A stretch of 64,000 bases of DNA from Agriotes lineatus. Taxonomy: Eukaryota; Arthropoda; Insecta; Coleoptera; Elateridae. The notes beneath the pieces are model-generated. The model saw nothing but the letters and a program-made list of their open reading frames with translations, did not search any database and was not told the origin of the DNA. Position numbers and translations under genes: made by a program. This document shows positions 47,041 through 58,149 of this stretch, one piece after another. The stretch covers positions 32,187,495 through 32,251,494 of the forward strand of contig OW679203.1 of assembly GCA_940337035.1 (NCBI GenBank). The letters run 5' to 3'. The stretch's first letter is position 1. Each line of letters opens with the position of its first letter.

Positions 47041-48374
47041 TATTTGATTTTAGAAAGGACTGTTGTTAAAAGATTTAACATGGTGCCAATTTGCTCAAAG
47101 AGCCCTTTCATCATGTTCTTTAATTCTTGTATATCGTTATTTGATTGTTGTGGTTGTAGAGAAATTTGTGTCTGGACAGGATTATAAGACGGCTGATTTT
47201 GTCCGTTAGTTACTTGGGAGTAAGATATTCCGGGTTGAGTCTGTTGAAAGCGATTGAACCGCTCTGGAGAGGTATAAAGTTTAGGCCTAATGGAAGGGAA
47301 TTTCTTTTTTTGCAATTCTTTATATATGGTACACCCTTTGTAATTAGCAGGGTGGTTTCCCCCGCATAGCACACATCTGACATCGCGAGATTTTTCTTTT
47401 CTTGGACACTCGACCGTAGAGTGATCTCCTGTGCATTTTACACATCTCGGTCTTAGATGACAAAAGTTTTTAGTGTGCCCGTATCTTTGGCACCTTGCAC
47501 ACTGAACTATTTCTCTCTTAGACTTAGGAGGCTCAAATTTAATTCTACACTGCTGAATGAATTCTATGTTAAAAATTTCTTTGTTGTTGGGAGCGGGTTT
47601 TAACTCAACGAAAAACATGGGGAGCGGTAGCTTGGTTTTGAATTGTTTAATATTCCATATGTTGGTAACTTTGTGTCCTAGTTTTTCGATTTCTGCTTTA
47701 ATCTCGTCGCTACTAATGGAGTGATGCATGTTTTTGAGAACTACCTTATAACATCTCTCTTCTTTTAACTTGTATGTATGAAACTCAGTTTGTTTGTCAT
47801 CTAAGGCTTTTATAATTATTCCGTAATGTTCTGCCGTTTTTGGCTGTATTTTCACTTGATTATCAGTAAGAGCTTTAATATCGTAATTTTGTTTGCTTAC
47901 TTGATCTAGAAGCAGTATGAGTGGTGCAACATTTTTGACACCATTTACATAAATTGGAGGGGGTTTTGATGGTTTTTCAGTGTTTGATGGTTTTTCAGTG
48001 TTTGAGTCTTGAACTTGTTCACTGACTTCGTCCGTTTCAAGAGGTGAATAGGTGTTAGAGGTTGAGGGTGCATCAAGCCAATAGTTATTTACTTTTGGAT
48101 GTTTAGTATGCATACCAGCATTGTCTTGTGAATTCCGTCCTCTTTTGTATGAAACTTGCGTCCAATCATTATTAGATTGTGGTAGGGGTGGAAAGGCTGG
48201 GTTCTGATTGGGGGGTTGCAATTGCTGGTAAGGTTGGAAATAAAATTGTGGTTGTTGTGGAAAATTACCTGAATACAACTGTGATTGCTCTGGTGTCATC
48301 AAAGGCATAGCCGGTGTCATTTGGGGTAGTTGCTGTGGGTATTGGGGTGCCCCGAATGGTGGAGGGAAGGCCAT
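47040..48374 (-). CDS. Jockey-type ORF1 (gag-like, nucleic-acid-binding protein, 444 aa)
   Basis: It starts at ATG 48374 (MAFPPPFG). Residues 1-75 are rich in Pro, Gln and Phe and probably disordered. Residues ~205-285 fit the PRE_C2HC-associated domain of Jockey gag proteins. Three CCHC knuckles follow: C292-C295-H300-C305, C311-C314-H318-C323 and C334-C337-H341-C348. The protein is expected to coat the LINE RNA. The frame is intact. Its stop overlaps the ORF2 start in TAATG, an arrangement linked in other LINEs to termination-reinitiation. Confidence 0.9.
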   Translation of the reverse strand: MAFPPPFGAPQYPQQLPQMTPAMPLMTPEQSQLYSGNFPQQPQFYFQPYQQLQPPNQNPAFPPLPQSNNDWTQVSYKRGRNSQDNAGMHTKHPKVNNYWLDAPSTSNTYSPLETDEVSEQVQDSNTEKPSNTEKPSKPPPIYVNGVKNVAPLILLLDQVSKQNYDIKALTDNQVKIQPKTAEHYGIIIKALDDKQTEFHTYKLKEERCYKVVLKNMHHSISSDEIKAEIEKLGHKVTNIWNIKQFKTKLPLPMFFVELKPAPNNKEIFNIEFIQQCRIKFEPPKSKREIVQCARCQRYGHTKNFCHLRPRCVKCTGDHSTVECPRKEKSRDVRCVLCGGNHPANYKGCTIYKELQKKKFPSIRPKLYTSPERFNRFQQTQPGISYSQVTNGQNQPSYNPVQTQISLQPQQSNNDIQELKNMMKGLFEQIGTMLNLLTTVLSKIK

Positions 48375-48561
48375 AATGGCCTTCGCGCTAGGTTTTTATC
48401 CAAGTTTGATTGAAAAATAAATGCACTTTTAGAAATAAAATTTTGGGATTATTAATGTTTACGACGATAAACTCGCGTTATCGGAGGTCGCTGTTGATAT
48501 CTTAGCCCGTAAACCGTACGACTTTCTTCGTTAAAGGTTAAACGAGAACTCGTATTGGAAA

Positions 48562-48850
48562 TTAAGAGTTATTTATTAAGAAGTGTAGAAAGAAAGAAAT
48601 ATGCGGGACTGCTTGCTAATTGCAAAAAAACAGTGGTAAAACATTTATCTTTATCGATCGGGCGGGTTAAAGGCGCTGCCTCTTGTTTTGAACCTTTGGA
48701 GATGTAAGCAAATAAAAAATTGTTTTATAGCTTGATGCGTTTGCAGTTTTTAGGCGTTCAGGTTTCAGGTCCCCAGAATTTGATAATTTGATAATTTGAT
48801 ATCTTTTATGATAGGAGGTAGGTACGCGATAACCAAATGGTGGTTTCAGT
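48562..48850. other. Remainder of the nest, unassigned
   Basis: Lies between the LINE target duplication and the resumption of satellite B. Nothing recognised; a local TTTGATAATTTGATAATTTGATA triplication is at about 48779-48800. Confidence 0.35.
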
Positions 48851-51800
48851 ACAACCTGCTTTGTTTATGAGTTATGACGTATTATATTTAAGTACATAAT
48901 TTTGAGCACTGCGTAGGTCGCTGAGATATGGCACGTAGTACCTTTGAATAGAGGTTTTATATTCAAAGCGTAGTACGTATGTGTTGTCAAAATAACTAAC
49001 TGCCAATCACACGGAACTATTAAGAATTGAACCTACAGAACTGCGTGTCCGACCAATTTACACGTTTACTTTCTGTACAACAAATGAAAATAAAAACAAG
49101 AGCACAATCGTGTTGATAATGGTGGCAAGTACCGTATTATTGTGTTATATACAGTTAGTGCAATTAGTTAACAATATAGGGAGCGTTTTAAGAACCCTGC
49201 ATGCATTTCCCGGGCTAAAATACGGAAGTGTTCAGTAATAGTATTACCTCACAAATTAACACGTACAATGAACCAATGAACAATATGGAGAATATTTGGT
49301 GGTATCACAACCATTTCTACATACATGGAACCGTTAAGCATTGACCCTACTGAACTGTGTTAATGGCTCTGTACTGCCAATTTACACGTTTACTTTCTGT
49401 ACAACAAATATATATATACAAACAAAAGCACCTCGTGTTGATAATGATAGCAAGTAAGCAGGAAACGAAATATTTTCGAAAATTGAATGTTGAAGCCGGT
49501 CTAAACTTTTTGGGTCGGTGATTAATATTTAAAGTGTAGAACGTACAATAACCAATCATGGAGAATATTCTGTGTTATCAAAACAATTGCAACCACAGGG
49601 AACTGATAGAATTGCACCTATTGAACTGTGTTAATGACACTATAGTGTACAGCAAATTTACAAGGTTCACGTTCTGTACAACAAATACAAATAAAAACGA
49701 CACGATAATCGAGTTGATAATGGTAGCAAGTAAATTATGGAAACAAATATCGAAAATTGTATTGGAATGTCTAAACTACTTCAAGCGGTGGTAATATTTC
49801 CAGTGTGGAAAGCAATTAGCATTTTGTAATTTACAACGAACAAAACAACTTTCGAACAAGAAATTGTTTTGATAAATGTGAATCTACCGTATCATTGTGT
49901 TATATACAGTTAGTAACGCATTTAGTTGCCAATGTATGGAGCGTGTTAAGAACACTATGAATTCATGTTGTTGTAATACGAAAGTGTTGCAGTAATAGTA
50001 TTAACCGGACCAATGCAAAACGATTCACAGAGAACTGTTAAGAATTGGACCTGTTGAACTGTGTTAATGCCTTTCTAATGCTCATCAAATTTACACGTTT
50101 ACTTTCTGAACATATAAAAATAAAAACAGAGCACAATCGTATTGATAATGATGATGAGTAAGCTATGGAAACAAATATTTTCGAAAATTCTATTGGAATG
50201 TCTAAACTATTTTAGCCGGTGGTAATATTTACAGTGTGGAAAGCAATTAGCGTTTTGTAATTTTCAACGAACAAAACTTTTAAACAAGAAATTATTTTGG
50301 TAAACGTAAATCTAACGTATCATTTTGTTATACACAGTTAGTAACAAAATTAGTTGCTAATGTATGGAGCGTGTGAAGAACATTATGAATTCGTCTTGTT
50401 TTAATACGAAGGTGTTGCAACGTGTTGCAGTAATAGTATTAAACTGGCCAATGCAAAACGTAGAATAAACTTGGGTAATATTCTGTGTAGTCAAAACAAT
50501 TATTATTCACAGGAAACTGTTACGAATTGAACCTACTGAACTGTGTTAATGTCTGTATACTGTTCAGCTAATTTACACGTATACTTTCTGAATAAATGAA
50601 AATAAAAACCAGAGTACAATCATGTTGATAATGGTGGCGAGTCAACTATTCAAACAAATATTTTCGAAAATTGTATTGGAATGTCTAAACCATTTAAGCT
50701 GGTGGTAACATTTACAGTGTGGAAAGCAATTAGCATTTTGTAATTTGCAACGAACAAAACAACTTTCAAACAGGAAATTGTTTTGATAAACGTAAATGTA
50801 ACGTATCATTGTGTTATATACAGTTAGTAACGTTAGTCTTATTTTAATATGAACGTGTTGCAGTAATAATATTAACCTGAACCAATGCAAAACGTGGAAT
50901 AAACTATCTTGGATAATATTTTGTTGTCAAAACAACTTCAATCCACAGGGAACGGTTAAGAATTGAACCTGCTGAACTGTATCAATGCCTTTGTAGTGCT
51001 CATCAAATTTACAAATTTACACGTTTACTTTCTGAACAAATGAAAATAAAAACCAGAGCACAATCGTGTTGATAATGGTGGCGAGTAAGCTATAGAAACA
51101 AATATTTTTGAAAATTATATCGAATCTATAAATTATTTGAATATTAGTATTTTGTCATTTGCAACGAACAACAAACTTCTAAACAGGAAATTGTTTTGTT
51201 AAACGTAAATGTACCGTTATCATTGACTTATATACAGTTAGTAAGTCAATTAGTTCACAAAATAAAGAGTCTTTTAATGAAACTATTAATTACTCAGGTT
51301 TTAATATGAAAGTGTTGCAGTAATTTTACCTTACAAATTCAAAATTTGAATTAACAATAATAAAAATATCCTGAGTTGTTAAAACAGTTACAGCTCCGGG
51401 GAACTGTTAAGAATTGGACCTACTGACTGTGTTAATGACTTCATGGTGTACAGCCAGTTTACACGTTTATATCCTATACAACAAATGAAAATAAAAACCA
51501 GAGCACAATCGCATCGATAATTGTAGCAAATAAGCTATGGAAACAAGTATTTTCGAAAATTGTATTGGAATTTCTAAATGATTTGCATAGATAATATGTA
51601 CAGCGCGGAATTCTGCGATTTGCAACGCACAAACGTTTAAACAATAAGTAAGATTATTTTACAAATGCTAAATGTACAATTAGCAATCATGGAGAATATT
51701 CTAAATTGTCAAAACAATTGCTAGCCACAGAACTGCGAACCTGTTCTGTTGTGTTAATGCCTGTTAATGTCTGTATCTCTAGTGTTCAACCAATTTATAT

Positions 51801-52340
51801 ACACTTTATTTTGTGTACAACAAAGGAAGATAAAAACAAGAGCATAATCGTGCCGATAGTAGCAAGTAATGTACCTATTTTAGAAATTTGTATTGAAATT
51901 GAAATGTGCAAATCATTTGCTTAGTTAATATTCAAGGTGCTGGACAAAACCTCCAAACAAGAATTTCTTTCGGCCAGCGTAGCATTCTGTTATATACAAT
52001 TAGTAATGAAATTAGTTAACAATCTAGGCAGGGCTTTAATGAAACTATTAATTCTCTAAAAATTCAAAAAGACAATTACCGACTGTGGAGATATGCATTA
52101 TTATGCTGACTGCTGACATTGTCAGAACAATTGCTAGCTACCGGGAACTGTTTGTAATTGAACCCACTGTGTTAATGTCTTTATGGTGTACATAAAACTT
52201 GCACGTTTATCTTCTAAGCAACAAATGGAAATAAAAGAGTATTATTTTAGAAAATTGTATGGGACTGTCTAAATCATTTGTGTAGTTAATCGGTTAATTG
52301 TAACATTGTAAGTAAACTGTGTTGTTAAAACAATTGCCAG
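48851..52340. repeat. Satellite B, right block (~450-bp unit)
   Basis: The mark ACCAGAGCACAATCGTGTTGATAATGGT and variants recur at about 49100, 49427, 49703, 50131, 50610, 51057, 51500 and 51840, at steps of 276-479 bp; full units are about 430-480 bp and shorter ones have lost internal parts. Each unit runs: cell of GTCAAAACAATT, GGGAACTGTTAAGAATTGAA, TTTACACGTTTACTTTCTG, the mark, ACAAATATTTTCGAAAATTG, GTAATTTGCAACGAACAAAA, ATATACAGTTAGTAACG. Marks such as GTCAAAACAATTG and CAGTTAGTAAC resemble satellite A, so the two families are probably related. Small frames in it are not genes. Confidence 0.85.
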
Positions 52341-53789
52341 TCAACACGAAACTGCTTGAAATTCGGTATACTGTGTAACATCATTTTTAATTAGTGGTAT
52401 AATATAATGTATTGCATGGTGCGTTCTATTATCAGTTCCGTATTTTCAATTATTCGCTTTCGAATTTGCAGCTGTATTTCTGAAATATTATTAACAAAAA
52501 AGTGGTCCTTCAGATTAACGTGTTTACTGCGTCAGCAGTTTAACTTACAGCCCAAGGCTGCTGCCGAAGAATGTCCAAACGAAAAACAGAGAGGCGACGC
52601 CTAAATCTCAACCGACATTCTCTTGTTTTGGTAGCCGGTAGCATTGGCGCCCAAAACAAAAGACAGTCGCCGTTTTGGTAGGCAAGGCCCTGACCTAGCC
52701 AACTATCGAGCTCCTAGCATATGCTGTGAGTGAAGGGCCCCCAGTTAAAAACAAGTGCCATGCCGAAGTTGTGTGCGTACAATTGCGTTTTACTTACGTT
52801 GGACTTAAACTACACATGCCTGGCGGTGTCGTCGGATATTGACATTTCCGCGCAATCAATAGCGCGAATTCCTCGGCTGCGGCTTGGATCCAAGATGCGT
52901 GTGGCTGCGACAAGGCGTTATGAGATGATTCTTTTAGGCTGCGAGTGCTACAATATACAGAACTACAGACAAAAACCCGTCATCGTTTAGCCGACTGCTC
53001 TTAGCCTCGGCACAAACACAACTGAGTTCGAGGCGAAGCAGCAGCGACTCAAGGCGCCCCGTCGTCATAGTAACGGCCAACTAGGATCGGGCAGCGGGCA
53101 GTTTACGGCGCAAGCAATTTATTTGCTAAATTCCCGACGGTGATGGGATCTGTATGTGTATACGGCGCCGGGGATGCCCGCCGATGTAGAGTATTGTGTT
53201 GATTGGCTCGAGGCGGGTAGTCGAGACAAATATGCAATGATTACACGCTCAGTTGATGTGCTTCGAGTTGTAAATTCCGTGGGAGGGTTGAAGGGATCTT
53301 AGTCCGGATTAAAATATTACGTTGCTCCCGTTCCGGCTGTTTAATCGCCAAGGTGCGCATTCACCACGTGCACGGTGCACGTGTTGTAATAGGGTGGATG
53401 TTGACAGTCTGTTGTAACGATTTATCAACATCCGGAGTTGTAAAACAACTGCTTCGGAGTCGGAGTATGTCAACTAATCAATTGCAGGCACGTTGATTCG
53501 GGGTAATTTATCTTTTCCTCGATTTAGATCGCTCCTCATGCATAAATTTACAGGCTGGCGACGTACCAAAAAAATTCGTAACGCCCTACCGGTCTAAGGG
53601 TTGTGGATCAGAAGGACGGCGATTAGCGGCCCCTTTCATGTGGCTCGCGAACACAACACAAAAGGCAGGCATGCAAACAAGAGTAAACAAACATTAACAC
53701 ATTTAACAGTACGTGTTCGGGATGATAGTACATACGCCCCCCGTAGCGCTTCCACGTAGCATCTGGTAGAATGCTTCGATTAAGAATAA
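52341..53789. other. GC-richer unique region, no gene recognised
   Basis: From about 52530 to 53660 the base composition rises above the surroundings, with CG-containing stretches (GGCGCCCCGTCGTC, GGCGCCGGGG). The short frames at 52407-52604 and 52730-52990 have no recognisable domain. Such a region could hold a promoter or first exon of a host gene, but no splice-consistent coding chain is visible. It ends where the hAT element begins. Confidence 0.35.
53365..53383. promoter_or_regulatory. Palindrome with two E-boxes
   Basis: CACGTGCAC and GTGCACGTG surround a single G, so two canonical CACGTG E-boxes sit 13 bp apart (start to start) in a near-perfect palindrome. E-boxes bind bHLH factors such as Myc/Max or Clock/Cycle. 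No transcription unit is established nearby, so function is only a possibility. Confidence 0.35.
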
Positions 53790-55057
53790 TCTTCAGGCAG
53801 GGGCGGATGGGCCATAAGACGAACCGGGAAATTTCCCGGTGGGCCGGCTGTTCAGAGGCCCGCAGGGCCGGTGGCTGAAAGTACGTCTAAGTGATCTACC
53901 AACCTATCTTCATAAACATCCACTTACCGAAAATAAAGAACCGGAATGAATTATTCATTTTCTTAACAAATTTTTGTAGGATTTTTGTACATTTTTTTCT
54001 GTATTTTACAATATTATTTGCCTATATAATTAATCAGCAAAAAAATTTGTTTTTATATTTCTTCTTCCGACTGCCCATAAATAACTCTCAACCTTTTATG
54101 TTTTGTTTATTTTGTGGTAATTAAGATAAGTCACGCGCCACGCGCTGTGGATTGGTCACTATTCGATTTTATGAAATGAGAGGGACAAATTCAATTTTTG
54201 ACTGAAAATAAAGAAGTACCACCTGCGATTAGAAATATTTAATTTTCATACGGCTACGGAATCATTCGGTCACAGAAATTTAACGTATAAAACTGTGTAA
54301 GAGCAGGCTTAAAGTGCTTTGTGTTTTGCGTGTGTTATTTACCCTGAATATTCGAATCGGACTTAACTAAGGTAATTAAAATAACAAAATTTGTAAAAAG
54401 AATTTAATAAAAATATGGTTTAGGTTTATCCATTATCGCCCTATTATAATATATTGTATAATAAATCATTAAAAAATGGACAAAGAAAAACTGAAAGGCA
54501 ATGGAAGCTGAGGCACACAAGTCTAAAAACATTAAATTTATGTTTAAAAAACTAGGCTCTTCTATTATTAGTCAACCGCAACCATCTCAAGAATTATCGG
54601 AAAAAATTGTTTCGTTCCCTGAATCTGTAAGTTCTCAAGTTGAAACAAGAATGCAAAACGAATGTAAAAACCAAGCGTCCACGTCTACTGCTTTAACAAG
54701 TTCTTGTAATTTTCAAAGCATTGCAAAAACAAACGAAGCAAAATCAAGCTTTCAATCCGCAATTAATATTACTGATAGTCACTATGATAGTTATTTTAAA
54801 ACGCCAAATTTGTACGACATTCAAATTTTTTTTTTCATTTCATCCGAGACAACCAGCTTTAATTGAGTTTTTTAATCGCGAAAAAGCCTTCAAAATGAAA
54901 AATGGCACAGTAAGGAACTGGCTAAAATACAATGAAAAAACTTTTAAGTTGTTTTGTACTGTATGTCTAGTATACGCAAAGCACGAAAATCGATTTGTTC
55001 TTGGTATGAATGACTTTTCGCACACTTATCAACGAATTCAAGAGCATGAAGTAAGCA

Positions 55058-56555
55058 CAGGGCCGTAGCCAAGGGGAGGCTAGGGGAGGCTCAGCCTCCC
55101 CTAGCTCTTTTTTAGCCTCCCCTAGCACATTAGTTGCTAATTTAATCTAACTTTTTATTTTTATTTTTCTAAAATTAATTAACAAAAACACGCGGAATCG
55201 TAGTCTGACGTCACATCTCCACTCCAACGGCTGAGCAAATATTTTGTACTCCAATTTTTAATGGTTTTCATGAAAAAATACTGGAAATTTAAAAACCAGC
55301 TGATAAGGTGTTGCAAGCTCGAGAAACAAGTTTAAAAGATGCATTGGTACTAATAAACAGTTACACAAACTATAAAAGACCTAAGAAACGAAAAATCCTT
55401 AAATGACATAATCCAAGAAGTCCACAAAACCTATTTTAGTCTAGTTGAAGAAAATCAACCGTCATCACGCCGGCGTAAGAAAGGAAATACATTGTTAAAG
55501 GAGTTTCTCATTACCGAAAGAATTGGTGAAGTCATAATATGAAGTCGATCAAAATCCTGATCTGCACATGAAAACTATTTTTTATCACAATTAATAAAAG
55601 ATTCTCTACTAACGAGGATTTGCTAACAGCTATTTCTTGTGCAGAAGATGAAAATCTGGATCTTCAAAATATGCAATTTTTAGAAACTCTAGGAATAACT
55701 AACTATACCATGTGCGGAAGAAATTGCGGTCGTGAAAAACTTTTTAATGCACAGAAACAAAGAGAGTGGCACATGCAGTGTTGACGTATTTGCAAAACGT
55801 TTATCAGTAAATAATTGCTTTTCCTGATACTTATCAGTTGAGGGCAACTGAACGTACATTTGGTTGCAGCACTGCTTTATCTGAATCTTCATTTTCTGTG
55901 TGGGCCCGCATACAGAGAAGAAAGAACATACATGCATCGTCAGCGGATAGCAAATTTAATTTTGACAGCTTTTGAAAAAGAGCGCACTGAAGATAAATCG
56001 ATAGACTATTAGTTCAATTCAACAGTTTGAGAAGTAGAAAACTTTAACTGTTTTAAATATTTTATTTCGATTTTTTTCAGTACGAAAACTGCTCATAAAC
56101 ACGAAATGTTAGATGGAAGATGTTTCAGTTATGAAATTTTAGAAATTTAGTATTGTCATAAAAACTCAAAATATCCAATGCGCTGTTTATCTGTCAATTC
56201 GAAAATTCACAAAAATCTGCTGTAATTTTTATACGTTATAAAAATGTAGTAATATGTATTTACAGTTTTTGTATCATAACAACCTGAATAAATATTTTTG
56301 AAAAAAGTAAAGTATGAAAAATATATGTACAAATTGTTATGGTGTGTTCTTTTCAAGAAATATAAATATTTTATTGCGGCGTCTTATACTATGGAAAAAT
56401 GCATGTAACTTTTTTGAAATCACTTTCTTATTTCATCAATATGTTTTATTTATAGATCAGAATATACAAATCCCCGAAAGAAACACAGAAAATTATGCTA
56501 GCCTCCTCAACTTTTTTTTTGCCTCCCCTACGTTGTCATACTGGCTACGGCCCTG
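55058..56555 (+). mobile_element. Nested hAT element, 1498 bp
   Basis: Starts CAGGGCCGTAGCCAAGGGGA and ends ACTGGCTACGGCCCTG, with the 8-bp direct repeat AGTAAGCA on both sides (55050-55057 and 56556-56563). Just inside the ends, GGCTCAGCCTCCCCTAGC-like sequence and its variants are repeated and partly inverted. It is inserted in the transposase remnant of the surrounding element and is therefore younger. Its terminal sequences differ from those of the host element, so the two belong to different hAT families. Confidence 0.93.
55370..55990 (+). pseudogene. Degraded hAT transposase C-terminal remnant
   Basis: Short stretches in different frames resemble a ZMYM1-like hAT transposase: EVHKTYFSLVEENQ (about 55417-55460) and, near 55840-55975, RTFGCSTALSESSFSVWARI followed by QRRKNIHAS and ILTAFEKERTED. 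The second stretch corresponds to the C-terminal dimerisation region, where ...ERSFSxLRRIK... is usual. Several frame changes and stops are present. The remnant shows that the element derived from an autonomous hAT. Confidence 0.6.
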
Positions 56556-57119
56556 AGTAAGCAGTGAACATGAACATTCCGTTAGAGCATACTTTATGTG
56601 CAAGAATCAACAGGACATTTCCAATTTGCTTCTTTCATCTACATTAAATATCAGACAGCAGCAAATAAAGAAAAATCGACAAGTATTAGAAGTGATTATA
56701 GACATTATAAAAATGTATATTTTAGTCATATCCGGAAATTAAAAATCTGGATTGATACACGCACACAACTTCCTTTTACAGTGACCTTATAATTAGCAAA
56801 ACTATGATTTTAAAGTTTTAAACATTTGTCAAAAATTTTCAAAAATTACAAATTCTGCAAAAACGGTACAAAATAGAGCGTTAGTTGGAGAGACAAATTT
56901 GCTCTAGAATTTTAAGCTGAATTCAAAAATGTAATAATATACCGGGTGTTCTATTTAAAATAGGAGTTAATAAAAAAATAGAAAAAAACAAAATAAACCC
57001 ATTTTAGAAGTATTCAACTGGAAAATCACCTACCTCATATCAATACACATTCAAAATGTAGTAAAAATGTGAAGTTTGAAAAAATTCGTTTAAGCCGTTT
57101 TGAAAAAATCGAAAAAAAC

Positions 57120-57410
57120 TGAAAAATCACAAGAGTAAACACCTACTTCCGGTTATGCGATTTTCTTCAAAAGCTTGCTGTCGCATCTACATAGTACACA
57201 AAACTTATATATGAAGTTTCCACGCCATACCTCTTTTAGTTTTTGAGATATTCTGTTCACAGACAGACACACAGACAGACAGACCAATGAAAAAAAAATG
57301 TTTTTTTGGGTTCAGGGGACTCTAAAACGTGAAGATCTGTTGAAAACTCAATTTCGAATTTTTGGGGTAAATTCAATACTTCCTTTATTGTAAAAGGAAG
57401 TAAAAAAGGG
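57120..57410 (-). repeat. Dispersed repeat family with CAGA microsatellite, copy 2
   Basis: Reverse-complement relative of 8515-8830, with blocks in the same order: ACTTCCTTTATTGTAAAAGG, then AAAACGTGAAGATCTGTTGA, then the (CAGA)n run at about 57261-57284, then TTTAGTTTTTGAGATATTCT. It lies inside the outer hAT element. An upstream part (about 56941-57120, starting CCGGGTGTTCTATTTAAAAT) may also belong to it. Confidence 0.65.
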
Positions 57411-57468
57411 CCGACAAATATTATTTCCCGGGCCGCTAAGATGTTGCCCATCCGCCCCTGTCTTCAGG

Positions 57469-58119
57469 TGAACACTAATGCTTACCGCATCTAGTGCCTA
57501 TTAGCCGAATGCCAACTAGACCAATGAGCTAGAACACATATCAGTGTAATTTGAATCTACTGTTGCCGCCCCCGCAGAAGATCAAAATCACAAGGCATTT
57601 GTGGTAAATGAGCATCTCATGGCTCACTAGGTGCGCTTCCTGAATCACTGCTAAGTTAGGTACTTATCAGGTCAAGGGTTAGCGGTCATCTCGCTGAATG
57701 CCTGCTATTTCCAGAAACGATAGTATTATGTGTGGTACTGATTGGGCATCACCCCAACAATTAAACAATGAGCAGCAACCCAAACAACAAAGCTCGGTGT
57801 ATCCAACTCAGCTGTACCATCGAACTGCATACAACGTCCATTTCAAAGCTATTGAAACAATAATATCTATTACATCTATATCGATATGTGAAAAATCTGG
57901 AAAAATGTAATTAAATATCGATATATCGATATTTAAAAATAGTACCCCAATAAAGGATATTTCGATATTATTATCGATATATGGTTATTTTTGCCAACCT
58001 TAGGCGCGGCTGCCTTAAATAGAACGCATTTTTCGTTGACCCCTTTTTCAGCTTTATGCTGTATATGTTGGATCCCATTTGCGCCAAGGGCAAATTGTTG
58101 CTTTTATCTATTTTTCAGT
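57469..58119. repeat. Unassigned sequence with a TATCGATA-rich repeat
   Basis: About 57850-58005 contains many ATCGATAT palindromes (AAATATCGATATATCGATAT) and ends TTTTTGCCAACCTTAG. This resembles the ends of short DNA elements in arthropods, but the opposite end was not found. The 70-codon frame at 57698-57910 has no recognised domain. Confidence 0.4.
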
Positions 58120-58149
58120 TAAAGCAAAAATTAACAAACTTTTATGTTT

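Larger units (their letters stand above)
44135..48551 (-). mobile_element. Jockey-type non-LTR retrotransposon, full length but broken
   Basis: Minus-strand element of 4417 bp: 5' leader (48551-48375), ORF1, ORF2 and a poly(A) tail (T20 on the plus strand at 44135-44154). It is flanked by the 10-bp direct repeat GTATTGGAAA (44125-44134 and 48552-48561), the typical variable-length duplication of LINE insertion. ORF1 has three zinc knuckles; ORF2 has an N-terminal apurinic-type endonuclease and a reverse transcriptase, as in the Jockey clade. Only two lesions are evident in ORF2, a frameshift at an A10 run and one TAG stop, so it is a fairly young insertion. Confidence 0.93.
54501..56742 (+). 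pseudogene. hAT transposase N-terminal remnant, split by a second hAT element
   Basis: The first frame (54501-54866, MEAEAHKSKN) has a Ser/Gln/Asn-rich leader. At a T10 run (54826-54835) the register changes into a frame that gives HPRQPALIEFFNREKAF, then WLKYNEKTFKLFCTVCLVYA, with the Cys pair and spacing of a TTF-type zinc finger as in ZMYM1-like hAT proteins. This frame meets the inner element at 55058. Beyond the inner element and its duplication (56564 on) the same register resumes with SEHEHSVRA and continues to a stop at 56740-56742. The catalytic and dimerisation regions expected of a ~600-residue transposase are missing. Confidence 0.75.
53798..57460 (+). mobile_element. hAT element (ZMYM1-like transposase family), non-autonomous, with nested insertion
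   Basis: Starts CAGGGGCGGATGGGCCATAA and ends ATGTTGCCCATCCGCCCCTG, giving an inverted repeat of about 15 bp. It is flanked by the 8-bp direct repeat TCTTCAGG (53790-53797 and 57461-57468), diagnostic of hAT. The element is 3663 bp, of which 1506 bp are a second hAT element plus its duplication. It contains the N-terminal part of a transposase but no visible catalytic core, and its right part includes the CTGT-microsatellite dispersed repeat (about 57120-57410). Confidence 0.93.

Noticed and set aside
52407..52990. Host gene exons in the GC-richer region
   Set aside because: Short frames have no recognisable domain and I could not link them by credible splice sites.
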